From the NCBI GenBank assembly GCA_963989385.1, contig OZ022506.1, positions 5,063,415-5,127,414 on the forward strand: a stretch of DNA of 64,000 nt, read 5' to 3'. This document shows, in pieces, positions 63,775 to 64,000 of this stretch. The translations under genes and the position numbers were made by a program. Position 1 is the first letter of the stretch. Every line of letters starts with the position of its first letter. The stretch comes from Ctena decussata. Its lineage: Eukaryota > Mollusca > Bivalvia > Lucinida > Lucinidae. Below the pieces are notes generated by a model. The model saw only the letters and a list, made by a program, of their open reading frames with translations. It had not been told where the DNA came from and searched no databases.

Positions 63775-64000
63775 ATGAAGCAATAAAGATCTACTGGTCA
63801 GGCTTGAGTAGCCGAAACTTCGAAGATGGCCCATGTTCCTTCTTTCGAATGTGTTCTGTGCTCTTGAATGAACTCTTTTAGATTTCTATTTCACTTCAGT
63901 GCCACTGGTTTCGTGCCGTGCGGCGACCGTAAAACGTCTTCCCGTACGTCACCTATAGTGCAATTTATATATATTGTTTTCCTTTGAGATCAAGAAAATA
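63775..64000 (+). mobile_element. Diverged retrozyme-like copy, cut by the window edge
   Basis: Contains GGCCCATGTTCCTTCTTTCG, TGTTCTGTGCTCTTGAATGA, GTGCCGTGCGGCGACCGTAA and ACGTCTTCCCGTA, colinear with the other copies. The hammerhead region (63791-63833) keeps stem II (GGCT/AGCC) and CGAAAC. It reads CTGGTCA for CTGATGA and GAT where GTC is expected. Either decayed or a different subfamily. The unit continues beyond 64000. Confidence 0.7.

Overview
The window looks like nuclear DNA of a bivalve mollusc. It is AT-rich and packed with repeats. The most frequent is a ~240-bp palindromic MITE (ends TGAGCCGCGACACGAG) that I know from bivalve genomes. There are also bivalve-type minisatellites with GTCCGTCC or ATCATGGCCCTC ends, tRNA-derived SINEs and Penelope-like debris. 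The species cannot be told from this.

One complete protein gene is readable, and it is split so finely that no single long reading frame reveals it. On the minus strand, nine exons between 47260 and 20309 join without a frame error into a 434-residue Cys-loop receptor subunit of the GABA-A class, closest in motifs to alpha/GRD-like subunits. Every intron is GT-AG. Internal exon sizes (68, 224, 83, 141, 153 bp) follow the layout I recall for animal GABA-A genes. Two of its 3' splice sites are altered. Exon 5 has a perfect 31-bp tandem duplication of its acceptor. Exon 8 has a palindromic MITE ending directly at its acceptor.

The other notable system is a ~370-bp repeat carrying hammerhead self-cleaving ribozyme motifs, of the retrozyme type. 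One locus is a partial dimer with two hammerheads, one of them intact (25735-26265). Another is a circularly permuted single unit (44086-44460). A third is a fragment that starts at the cleavage site (49709-49787, minus strand). The last is a diverged copy running off the right edge (63775-64000).

Layout: 1-18 kb holds minisatellites, SINEs, mariner-like and foldback elements, with a doubtful last exon of another gene at 591-710. 18-20.3 kb is the receptor's 3' flank. 20.3-47.3 kb is the receptor gene with TE-filled introns. 47.3-53.7 kb is its 5' flank, with a GC-richer patch, a mariner-like element and a long-TIR TTAA element. 53.67-61.95 kb is a ~177-bp satellite array with higher-order repeat structure, interrupted by CCGTA-rich foldback sequence that continues to 63.4 kb.
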